From: Flavobacteriales bacterium UBA1937
GTDB lineage: Bacteria > Bacteroidota > Bacteroidia > Flavobacteriales > Weeksellaceae
DNA: 29,368 bases
Direction: 5' to 3'
NCBI GenBank assembly: GCA_002337005.1
Contig: DDFD01000058.1
Location: 1 to 29,368, forward strand
Positions 8,379-15,668 of this stretch are shown here, piece by piece. Within the stretch, counting starts at the first letter, position 1. Each line of letters begins with the position of its first letter. The position numbers and the translations under genes were made by a program. The notes beneath the pieces are model-generated. The model saw only the letters and a program-made list of their open reading frames with translations, had not been told where the DNA came from and did not search any database.

Positions 8379-9401
8379 ATGAAAAGAAAAGTCCTCATCA
8401 TCTACACTGGCGGAACCATTGGGATGGAAAAAGATTATGAAACCGGAAGTTTAAGAGCTTTTGATTTCAATCATATTTTCAATAAAATACCAGAAATGAA
8501 TTTGTTAGAATGCGAAATCACGGTTCACCAATTTTCAGAACCGCTAGATTCGTCAGATGTAGGACCAGAAGAGTGGAAAGAAATTGCAAAATTGATTGAA
8601 ACTAATTATCTAAATTTTGATGGTTTTCTCATTCTTCATGGTACAGATACTATGGCTTACACTGCTTCTGCACTTAGTTTTATGCTCAATAATTTGCGAA
8701 AACCTGTAATTCTTACTGGTTCTCAATTGCCAATTGGTGACTTAAGAACTGATGCTAAAGAAAATTTATTGACCAGTTTGTATTACGCTAGTTTGTATGA
8801 AAATAATGAAGCAGTAGTGCAAGAAGTTGCGTTGTATTTCGAATATAAATTATTAAGAGGAAACCGTTGTTTGAAATATTCTGCGGAAAATTTTGATGCA
8901 TTTATCAGCCCTAATTATCCTATTTTAGGAGAATCTGGGGTTCATTTGAAAGTGGAAGATTCTAGATTATTTAAAACCACTACCTCAGAGTCATTTTTTA
9001 TAGATTTACATTTGAGTGACCGCGTTTTTCTTTGGAGAATCTTTCCTGGTATTAATTTAGAAAACTTACCAGAAATTCCTAAAATAAAGGTCTTGATTTT
9101 ACAAGTTTTTGGTTCTGGAACAATTTTTAGTAATCAAAAAACAGAAGAAATTTTACAAAAAATTAAGGACAACGGAACTGAAATCGTAGTGATTTCACAG
9201 TGTATTTCAGGCGGAATTAGTATTGGAAAATACAATAATAGTAATATTTTCAAAAAAGTGGGCGCTATAAGTGGTGAAGATATCACTGCAGAAAGTGCTC
9301 TGGCAAAAGCAATGCACTTGATAGACAACCCAAGATATGAAGGAAGTTTTGCCGAAAATTTTTCTAAAAATCTTCGTGGTGAGATTTCCGAAATTGAATA
9401 A
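8379..9401 (+). CDS. ansA: Type I (cytoplasmic) L-asparaginase
   Basis: L-asparaginase hydrolyses asparagine to aspartate and ammonia. The 340-residue protein has the first catalytic motif YTGGTIGM (Thr13 as the nucleophile position), the second motif ILHGTDTMAYTASALSF with the Thr-Asp pair, TGSQLPIGDLRTDA, and the C-terminal domain with SGGISIGKY. There is no signal peptide, which points to the cytoplasmic type I enzyme. It is divergent from trmH over an 86-bp gap. Its stop is 7 bp before the -7 element of the tRNA-Ser promoter, and no terminator separates them, so some read-through into the tRNA is possible. Confidence 0.94.
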   Translation: MKRKVLIIYTGGTIGMEKDYETGSLRAFDFNHIFNKIPEMNLLECEITVHQFSEPLDSSDVGPEEWKEIAKLIETNYLNFDGFLILHGTDTMAYTASALSFMLNNLRKPVILTGSQLPIGDLRTDAKENLLTSLYYASLYENNEAVVQEVALYFEYKLLRGNRCLKYSAENFDAFISPNYPILGESGVHLKVEDSRLFKTTTSESFFIDLHLSDRVFLWRIFPGINLENLPEIPKIKVLILQVFGSGTIFSNQKTEEILQKIKDNGTEIVVISQCISGGISIGKYNNSNIFKKVGAISGEDITAESALAKAMHLIDNPRYEGSFAENFSKNLRGEISEIE

Positions 9402-9408
9402 ATAATTC

Positions 9409-9416
9409 TACCTTTG
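9409..9416 (+). promoter_or_regulatory. Predicted -7 element (TACCTTTG) of the tRNA-Ser gene
   Basis: TACCTTTG matches TAnnTTTG exactly and lies 11 bp before the mature tRNA 5' end. A clear -33 TTG at the right spacing is missing (the nearest is only 12 nt away). The sequence context TAYCTTTGC is the same as in the promoter of the tRNA cluster at 21281. Confidence 0.5.
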
Positions 9417-9427
9417 CCATCGCAAAT

Positions 9428-9514
9428 AGAAAGGTGTCCGAGTGGTTGAAGGAGCTACCCTGGAAAGGTAGTATACGGGTAACTGTATCGAGGGTTCGAA
9501 TCCCTTCCTTTCTG
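9428..9514 (+). tRNA. tRNA-Ser(GGA)
   Basis: The 87-nt gene folds as a class II tRNA. The acceptor stem is AGAAAGG/CCTTTCT with discriminator G. The D-arm contains GAGTGGTTGAAGGA, the anticodon stem is CTACC/GGTAG around loop CTGGAAA (anticodon GGA), the variable arm is long, and the T-arm is GAGGG-TTCGAAT-CCCTT. CCA is not encoded. The long variable arm and anticodon agree on serine (UCC/UCU codons). Confidence 0.97.
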
Positions 9515-9523
9515 CAAAATGCC

Positions 9524-9555
9524 AAATCCATCAAAAATTTTGATGGATTTTTTTA
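9524..9555 (+). terminator. Rho-independent terminator after tRNA-Ser
   Basis: AAATCCATCA and its complement TGATGGATTT form a strong stem around an A/T-rich centre, followed by a run of T on the + strand. Its 3' end overlaps the last codon and stop of the convergent oxidoreductase gene at 9553. On the - strand there is no good T-run, so it mainly stops + transcripts. Confidence 0.85.
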
Positions 9556-10578
9556 TCGAAATCTTTTTAAGTCTACTTCGGGATGAAGTTTTTCACCGTT
9601 TTCTAAATGATTGTAAAGATTAATAGCAAAGTAGTTTCCATTGAGAATTCCTCTTGCTCCTAAACCATTAAAAACATACAAATTTTTGAATTCTGAATGA
9701 GCTCCTATAATTGGTCTTCGGTCTTTAACGGTGGGTCTAAAACCAAATTTAACATTAACGACTTCAAAATCATTGGGATAAAATTCAGCCAAAGCATTGG
9801 TAAGTTTTTCTACGGCAGAATCATCTATTTTATGATGCATTTGTTCTCTGTCATACGTTCCTCCATAATAATAAGTATCTTCATTGAGAGGAAAAATAAA
9901 ATGTTTCTTTTTAATGGTAAAATCATCTTCAATTTTCTCCGAAAGCTTTACTTCTAGGTGGTGCCCCTTGTTTGAATCTACAGGAATATCAGAGAAGTAA
10001 GGATTTTCTTTGACCACCATTCCTTCTGCAAAAATGATATTCTTAAATTGGATATCTTTATAGGTTGAGTTTTCTGTATTGATTAATTTATACTCAAATT
10101 TTTCTTTAATTAAATGACTATTTTTTTCTAAATAATTCATCAAATCAGTAAAAAAATCTCTCACATTTAATCTCGCAGAATTATCTACTTGACCACATCC
10201 AAAAGGATTTTTAACAGAATTAATTTTCAAAAAATTTTTAGATAAAAAAGAAATTTCATTGGATTTTTTGAGCCAAAGTTCTTTTTCTTTTTCATCATGA
10301 AAAACTCTGAGTACTGGTTTTTCTATCCAATAATTTTTATGCGTATAAACTTCAATTTCTGAGAGTGTTTTTTTGAGCACATCTATTTGTTCTTGAGCTA
10401 GCCAAAACGTAGTAAACCGCTTAAGAACAGCAGGATTTATAATTCCCGCAGAAACAAAAGAAGCGCTTTTTTTACCTTCTGAAAAAAGATAAAAACTCTT
10501 GTTATTATTAATAAGTTGATGAGCGAAAAACATGGCAGCATAACCATCTCCAACAATAATATAATCTACGTTTTTCAT
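9553..10578 (-). CDS. FAD-dependent oxidoreductase (DAO family)
   Basis: The 341-residue protein opens with a Rossmann dinucleotide-binding fold, DYIIVGDGYAAMFFAHQL, in which the third glycine of GxGxxG is alanine. The body and the C-terminal stretch FGFRPTVKDRRPIIGAHSEFKNLYVFNGLGARGILNG are typical of the DAO (D-amino acid oxidase/glycine oxidase-like) superfamily, where this region binds FAD. No signal peptide is seen, so it is likely cytoplasmic. The substrate is unknown. The gene follows gldN across a hairpin terminator with 69 bp between them, so it is probably a separate unit. I recall this neighbour of gldN from other Flavobacteriia, but a role in gliding or secretion is not shown. Confidence 0.82.
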   Translation of the reverse strand: MKNVDYIIVGDGYAAMFFAHQLINNNKSFYLFSEGKKSASFVSAGIINPAVLKRFTTFWLAQEQIDVLKKTLSEIEVYTHKNYWIEKPVLRVFHDEKEKELWLKKSNEISFLSKNFLKINSVKNPFGCGQVDNSARLNVRDFFTDLMNYLEKNSHLIKEKFEYKLINTENSTYKDIQFKNIIFAEGMVVKENPYFSDIPVDSNKGHHLEVKLSEKIEDDFTIKKKHFIFPLNEDTYYYGGTYDREQMHHKIDDSAVEKLTNALAEFYPNDFEVVNVKFGFRPTVKDRRPIIGAHSEFKNLYVFNGLGARGILNGNYFAINLYNHLENGEKLHPEVDLKRFR

Positions 10579-10590
10579 AAAATTTGAATA

Positions 10591-10623
10591 AAAAAACCTA
10601 AGTACAAATATACTTAGGTTTTT
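10591..10623 (-). terminator. Rho-independent terminator of the gld operon
   Basis: AACCTAAGTA (10595-10604) pairs with TACTTAGGTT (10611-10620), extended by A/T pairs to about 13 bp around a CAAATA loop. On the - strand the hairpin is followed by a run of T. It stands 25 bp after the gldN stop and 13 bp before the oxidoreductase start. Confidence 0.88.
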
Positions 10624-10647
10624 GTTTATATAAGTTATATGGCTTTA

Positions 10648-11748
10648 TTAATAATTCCACATGTCATTTTCCATTTCTAGAATTTGAGCTTTAATTCTTT
10701 CACTTTCTTCTAATTGTTCTTCTGCATCGTGAGGAATATAGTCACTAATTTTACCTGTTCCTAGACCATTATCTGATTTGTAAATAATAGAAGTAAATCT
10801 TCTAGCATTTAACACATCATCATAAGTAATATCAGATGAAAGGTTTTTGCCATTAAAAACAATTTGATTAGCCAAAACTTCTCTAGCATCTGGATAGAAC
10901 ACCCAGAACAAATCTATTAATTCGTCTTTATTACCAAGCATTTGTCCATCAGCTGTTCTTTCTGCTAACATTAGAGGATCTGGTCCCATGGCAGCAATAC
11001 CAAGAAGTCTGTATTTCATTTGGCCATCTCTTCTATCAACATACCACATTCCTTTAATTTTAAGAAGTTTTACTTTTTCTGTGGTAGTTTCTATAATATC
11101 TGTACCTGCCTTAATATCTTCCGGAGTTAACTTTTCGCCAGAATTTTCTTTATCTATTAGCCAAGGTGTCTTAACAGTAACTTTTAATCTCTGCTGAATT
11201 TGTTCTGGCGACAATTTTGTAGAGAACATTTCATCATCATAAACTTCCTTAATCTTACCATTATTGATATTATCTAATAATATTTGATAAAGAGATTTAT
11301 TAGAAGTTACGAGACCATCTGCATTATGATAGAAAGGCTGATTGATTTTTTCATTCATATCAATGATTTCCCAGACTACCATACTTCTAAGCACATCTTT
11401 ATCATCTATAAACCCATAATCAATAGGTTTATTTTTAACAGAAACTAAAGAATCTCCTACTTTTATTTTTAGCATATCTCTATACTTTCTGTAGGTAGAT
11501 GGTGACTTAGCATTTAGAATATTAAGTGAGTTAATAGGCTCATCATTTTCTTCTAAATTCTCAGTAACTACAGGTGTAGGTGTAGTAGTAGGCACATTTT
11601 GTGCTACTGCAGCAGGTTCTACAGCTTTTTTTGTCGCTTTTTTAGTAGTTTTTGCTTTAGCAGATTTCTTTTTGGTAGTCTTTTTCTTTGCCTGTGCATC
11701 TACCGAAAGAAAACTCAATGCTAATAGAAATATTACAATCTTTTTCAT
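10648..11748 (-). CDS. gldN: Type IX secretion/gliding protein GldN (PorN)
   Basis: GldN/PorN is a periplasmic partner of the lipoprotein GldK/PorK; together they form the ring-shaped part of the T9SS at the outer membrane. The 366-residue protein has a Sec signal peptide (about residues 1-20, ending near VDAQA). A strikingly basic Lys/Thr/Ala tract follows (about 21-43), then a Pro/Thr linker. The folded domain begins near SLNILNAKSPSTYRKYRD and contains the family stretches YGFIDDKDVLRSMVVWEIIDMNEKINQPFY and AAMGPDPL. It is the last gene of gldKLMN, 33 bp after gldM, and is followed by a terminator. The Lys-rich tract is not needed for the family fold and looks lineage-specific. Confidence 0.94.
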   Translation of the reverse strand: MKKIVIFLLALSFLSVDAQAKKKTTKKKSAKAKTTKKATKKAVEPAAVAQNVPTTTPTPVVTENLEENDEPINSLNILNAKSPSTYRKYRDMLKIKVGDSLVSVKNKPIDYGFIDDKDVLRSMVVWEIIDMNEKINQPFYHNADGLVTSNKSLYQILLDNINNGKIKEVYDDEMFSTKLSPEQIQQRLKVTVKTPWLIDKENSGEKLTPEDIKAGTDIIETTTEKVKLLKIKGMWYVDRRDGQMKYRLLGIAAMGPDPLMLAERTADGQMLGNKDELIDLFWVFYPDAREVLANQIVFNGKNLSSDITYDDVLNARRFTSIIYKSDNGLGTGKISDYIPHDAEEQLEESERIKAQILEMENDMWNY

Positions 11749-11781
11749 TTGAAATGATGATATTATAGTATTATAACTAAA

Positions 11782-13350
11782 TTATTGTACATTTATTACA
11801 ATTGGACTAATTTTTTTAAGGGTTTGTCCACCTAATCCCGTCGCTGTTGCTTGAATGTCTGCAACATAAACAATATCTCCAGAGCGTAATCCTTTTACCA
11901 TACTTGCAACTGAACTCATAGAGCTTCCGTTAACCAACATTGCTGCTCTACCTGGTACCTTGAATTTGAAACTAGTTACAGTAAAAGTAACAGGGAAATC
12001 AAACTCAGGAATTGCAGCAGAAATAGTCTGATTAGGAATAGAACTTGCCGGCATATTTAATACGTTTTCACCTCTAATCTGTCCTTGTGGTGGTGGTACG
12101 TTTTTAATTCTAAAGTCAAATTTCTGAGAAATTGGTTTACCATTAGGACCTTTACCAGAAATAGTAAGTGCAATTGTACTTCCACTACCAGGAGTAACAT
12201 TCCATTTACCACCACCAGTCTTAGAAACTGATGCACCTGGTGCAGAAAGTGTAGTTTGGCTATTATCTGCTCCTAAAATAGAACCAGAAATTGGATTTGC
12301 AACACCTCTGTAAAGTACCATCATTTTATCTGCTGATAAAAGAGCACCACTTTCAAAAGCTACAGATTCTTTACCAGAAACTACATCATATTTGAATGTA
12401 TAAGGCATAGAAACTACTTTGCCTTTATCTCCTAAGAAAGATATATTACCACCAATAGTATGTTCTCCTAAAGCGCCTCCTAAATTAAGAATACCCTGTC
12501 CATTTACAACTTGAGCATTATCAATTTTAAGACCTGGTAAAGTGCTTGCATAAGTACCAATAAGTACTTTTGCAGTAGCAGTCTCACCTTGTTGAATAGC
12601 AGTAGGACCAGCAACGATTGCTTCGTAAGCATTAAATTGGATGTCTGCATCTACTTTTTCTTGAAGCATCATTACTATAGCATCTGATTGAATATTTCTA
12701 ACATCAGATTGAATAACTTCCAGATTAGATAATGCTGCTATTAATGGTTGGTTATAAAATTTATAGTTTAACCAATTTTTTCCATTTCTCTTTTCTCCTT
12801 TAGGAAATTCAGTAACTAATTTAGTATTCGCTCTATTAACCACCTCTTTCATTTCTGAAATATTTCCTAGTTTATTATTAACCAATAAACGTAATGCCTC
12901 AACTTTATTTTTTAGTTCAACAGATTCTTTAGAAGGCTTTGACTCATCACCTCCTTCAAAAAATAATTTAGTAGAAGGTTCTGTATCATTAAGAGGAGCA
13001 AAGTTATCCTCAGCATTAGAAGAACTATTAAATTCTCCTGCTATTTTTAATTTACTTTTATAATCTTCTAAAGTTTTAACCAAATCATCTGAACTTGCTT
13101 CTATTTCTCTGTATAAACCTAGATAAGTACCAAAACTTTCTGGCGAATTTTTAGCTTTAGCGATTAGAGTTTGTTCAAATATTTTATCGTTTTTCTTTTC
13201 TGTAAATTCTCGAGTATCAGCAAGAGTTACATTTGTATCTTGATATGATCTAATGATTTCTTGGTCTATCTGCATTGCAAGCATCGCAATGAACACCAGA
13301 TACATCAAGTTAATCATTTTCTGACGGGGTGATAATTTTCCTTTTGCCAT
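11782..13350 (-). CDS. gldM: T9SS/gliding motor subunit GldM (PorM)
   Basis: GldM forms the rotor-like part of the T9SS inner-membrane motor with GldL and reaches through the periplasm to the GldK-GldN ring. The 522-residue protein has a short cytoplasmic N-terminus, MAKGKLSPRQKM, with Arg9 at the position reported as important for coupling to GldL. A single membrane helix follows (about 12-30), then the periplasmic GldM domains. Later stretches such as GKWNVTPGSGSTIAL and IKNVPPPQGQIRGEN match the beta-rich C-terminal domains. Length fits the family. The ATG follows gldL by 53 bp and gldN follows by 33 bp. Confidence 0.95.
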   Translation of the reverse strand: MAKGKLSPRQKMINLMYLVFIAMLAMQIDQEIIRSYQDTNVTLADTREFTEKKNDKIFEQTLIAKAKNSPESFGTYLGLYREIEASSDDLVKTLEDYKSKLKIAGEFNSSSNAEDNFAPLNDTEPSTKLFFEGGDESKPSKESVELKNKVEALRLLVNNKLGNISEMKEVVNRANTKLVTEFPKGEKRNGKNWLNYKFYNQPLIAALSNLEVIQSDVRNIQSDAIVMMLQEKVDADIQFNAYEAIVAGPTAIQQGETATAKVLIGTYASTLPGLKIDNAQVVNGQGILNLGGALGEHTIGGNISFLGDKGKVVSMPYTFKYDVVSGKESVAFESGALLSADKMMVLYRGVANPISGSILGADNSQTTLSAPGASVSKTGGGKWNVTPGSGSTIALTISGKGPNGKPISQKFDFRIKNVPPPQGQIRGENVLNMPASSIPNQTISAAIPEFDFPVTFTVTSFKFKVPGRAAMLVNGSSMSSVASMVKGLRSGDIVYVADIQATATGLGGQTLKKISPIVINVQ

Positions 13351-13403
13351 TTTAATTCTTTTTTTTGAATAAAGTTTTTAATTAATTAAAATATTAAAGA
13401 AAA

Positions 13404-14090
13404 TTAAGCTTTCATTGCAGAAAGCATTCCGCCATAAACTTTATTTAAGTTATTTAAGTTAGAAGTAAGACCTGCTAATTCTTCGTTGAATTTTTCAGAC
13501 TGCTCTGCTGATTTTTGAATATCTTCTACATATCTTTTGCTAAATTCTGATTGCTGTCTTCCGTGGTCTAGTTGTAATGAATATAATGCATTCATGCTTT
13601 CTAGATGACTAGCAGCTAGAGTTAATTGATCATTATACTTAGTAGTAGCGGCAGATACATCTACAGTGCTATTAATTTGGTCAACAGATGCTGAGAACTT
13701 ATCAATCCCTGATTTTAATCTTTCGAATAAAGAAACATCTAGTTTTGCGTCTTCTAGCATTTTATCTAATTTTTCTGAAAGCGTAACATCTAATTCTGAA
13801 GTTTGTACACTTGCCACTTTTCTTGGCTTAGCTTCTGCATTAGCGTCTAATAATTCTGGATAAACATTTTCCCAAGAATAATCTTTTTCTTCTTTTGGTA
13901 CATCTACAGCAAATATTAAGAAAATTAATGCTTCAACACCTAATCCTAATCCTAAAATGAAGTTACCACTAACTCCTGGAATATGTAAGTGAGTAATTTT
14001 AACTAATGCTCCTAAAATTACAACAGCAGCACCAGCAGAATAAACAAAATTTAATGTAGAATCTTTAGTTTTAAATGGATTTCCAAACAT
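13404..14090 (-). CDS. gldL: T9SS/gliding motor subunit GldL (PorL)
   Basis: GldL is the proton-channel stator-like subunit of the T9SS motor. The 228-residue protein has two membrane helices (about 13-32 and 43-63) followed by a cytoplasmic domain with predicted coiled-coil helices. Tyr17, Lys31 and Glu53 lie in or near the helices. They correspond, with an offset of four, to residues I recall as functional in Flavobacterium johnsoniae GldL (Tyr13, Lys27, Glu49), so the proton path looks intact. It stands 58 bp after gldK and 53 bp before gldM on the same strand. Confidence 0.95.
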   Translation of the reverse strand: MFGNPFKTKDSTLNFVYSAGAAVVILGALVKITHLHIPGVSGNFILGLGLGVEALIFLIFAVDVPKEEKDYSWENVYPELLDANAEAKPRKVASVQTSELDVTLSEKLDKMLEDAKLDVSLFERLKSGIDKFSASVDQINSTVDVSAATTKYNDQLTLAASHLESMNALYSLQLDHGRQQSEFSKRYVEDIQKSAEQSEKFNEELAGLTSNLNNLNKVYGGMLSAMKA

Positions 14091-14148
14091 GTCTTTGAAT
14101 TTTTTTAATTATAGTCTTATTTTTACTTAACTTATATTTTTATTAAAA

Positions 14149-15561
14149 TTATTTGCTAGATCTTCTTAGTCTAGCAGAACCTGCAGGTACATCTTGAATG
14201 GTTCTAAAACCAATATAGCTTCTCGCAGAATCTTTTCTTTCCCAGTCTCTATAACCAGTCATTAATACATAACCTACATCTTTCCAAGAGCCACCTCTTA
14301 CAGATTTTCTAGGCTCTCTATACGCTTGATTAGATAAATAAGGATTAAGAGTAGATGAGAACTGGTAAGTAGAATTACTGTATGGTGATTCTGTCCATTC
14401 TGAGACATTACCTGCCATATTATATAATCCGAAGCCATTTTTATAAAAAGTTTTTACAGGAGCAGTGTATGGATAAGTTCCTTTTTTCTCGTCTTCTATA
14501 TAATTACCTCTTTTAGGTTTAAAATTAGCCAGATAGCAACCTCTATCATCTGTAAGATAAGGACCACCCCAAGGATAGGTTGCATTTTCCATACCACCTC
14601 TGGCCGCATATTCCCACTCTGCTTCTGTAGGAAGTCTAAATTTCATCGGGTTATCACCTCTTTTTTTACCAGATTTTACATAATCTCTTTTTGCTTTTGT
14701 TTTATAATCACAAAAGGCTCTTGCTTGATCCCAAGTAACTCCTACTACTGGATAATCTTTATAGGCTTTATGCCAAAAATATCTATCAAAAAGTGGTTCA
14801 TTATATGCATAATTGAAATCCTTAACCCAAACTGTAGTATCTGGATACACAGCGATGCTTTCTTTTTTAAGATATTGTATGCCTCTATTTTTATCTTTTA
14901 CCGCAGATGCTATATCCTCCCATTGATAAGAGTACATTAATTTGCTAGTATCCAAAAGTCTTTCATTATTTATTCTTTTTGATGGCGCTATGTACATAGA
15001 TTCTAAAACCTCTGCATATTTTTCGTCAGGATACTGAGATGTTTTCCAATAAAGTGGAGTTTTCCAATCTAGTTTTTTAGCATCAGTATATCCATCTCTA
15101 TCGCCTTGAGATTCTAAATATTTTTGATATGCAGATTGATTACCATTTGTATTTGCTTTTTTAGCTAAATAAGCATAATTATCAATCCCATTTCCACTAC
15201 CGCCACCATCACCAGCAGCTTCAGCCAATAATGTTCTTGCAATAGAGTCTCTTACGTAATTCACAAAAAGTCTATACTCTGAGTTGGTTACTTCTGTTTC
15301 ATCCATAAAGAAAGAAGAAACAGTAACCGTTTTAAGAGGAGCTTTTTCGGGTGTACCAGAAAAATCTACATCAGCAAGCCCCATCACAAAAGATCCTCCT
15401 GGAATAGCAACCATACCATATGGTCTCTGTGCCACGAATGAGCTTTTGCTCTCTTTAGGAACCAACTCACCTCTAGAATCTGGTTTTCCTGAACTTGTTT
15501 TCCCCCTAGAACAAGAGACTACAAAAGATGCTGCAAGCATCACTAGAAACATTCTTTTCAT
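14149..15561 (-). CDS. gldK: T9SS/gliding lipoprotein GldK (PorK), FGE-sulfatase-like
   Basis: GldK is an outer-membrane lipoprotein that forms the periplasmic T9SS ring with GldN. The 470-residue product has a signal peptide with lipobox FVVSC (Cys17). A formylglycine-generating-enzyme-like domain follows: IPGGSFVMGLADVDFSGTPE, MDETEVTNSEYRLFV, GVTWDQARAFCDY, RLPTEAEWEYAARGG, MAGNVSEWTE and the closing RGGSW...IGFR motif. GldK is regarded as structural rather than enzymatic. An in-frame TTG at 15573 would add four residues, but it is part of a TAAATTTG promoter-like element, so the ATG at 15559-15561 is chosen. It is the first gene of gldKLMN and follows glmS after 107 bp. Confidence 0.95.
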   Translation of the reverse strand: MKRMFLVMLAASFVVSCSRGKTSSGKPDSRGELVPKESKSSFVAQRPYGMVAIPGGSFVMGLADVDFSGTPEKAPLKTVTVSSFFMDETEVTNSEYRLFVNYVRDSIARTLLAEAAGDGGGSGNGIDNYAYLAKKANTNGNQSAYQKYLESQGDRDGYTDAKKLDWKTPLYWKTSQYPDEKYAEVLESMYIAPSKRINNERLLDTSKLMYSYQWEDIASAVKDKNRGIQYLKKESIAVYPDTTVWVKDFNYAYNEPLFDRYFWHKAYKDYPVVGVTWDQARAFCDYKTKAKRDYVKSGKKRGDNPMKFRLPTEAEWEYAARGGMENATYPWGGPYLTDDRGCYLANFKPKRGNYIEDEKKGTYPYTAPVKTFYKNGFGLYNMAGNVSEWTESPYSNSTYQFSSTLNPYLSNQAYREPRKSVRGGSWKDVGYVLMTGYRDWERKDSARSYIGFRTIQDVPAGSARLRRSSK

Positions 15562-15570
15562 TATCAAATT

Positions 15571-15578
15571 CAAATTTA
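15571..15578 (-). promoter_or_regulatory. Candidate -7 element (TAAATTTG) for gldK
   Basis: Read on the - strand, TAAATTTG fits the Bacteroidota -7 consensus and ends 9 nt before the gldK ATG. The nearest upstream TTG is 27 nt away, longer than usual, so the -33 element is poor. If used, the leader would be only a few nucleotides. Confidence 0.35.
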
Positions 15579-15668
15579 GCGGTAAATATATATAATTTTT
15601 TTTAACAAATCTTTAAGATTTATTACAAACGCTAGTTTTTATAAATTATTTTACAAAAAATTAATTTT

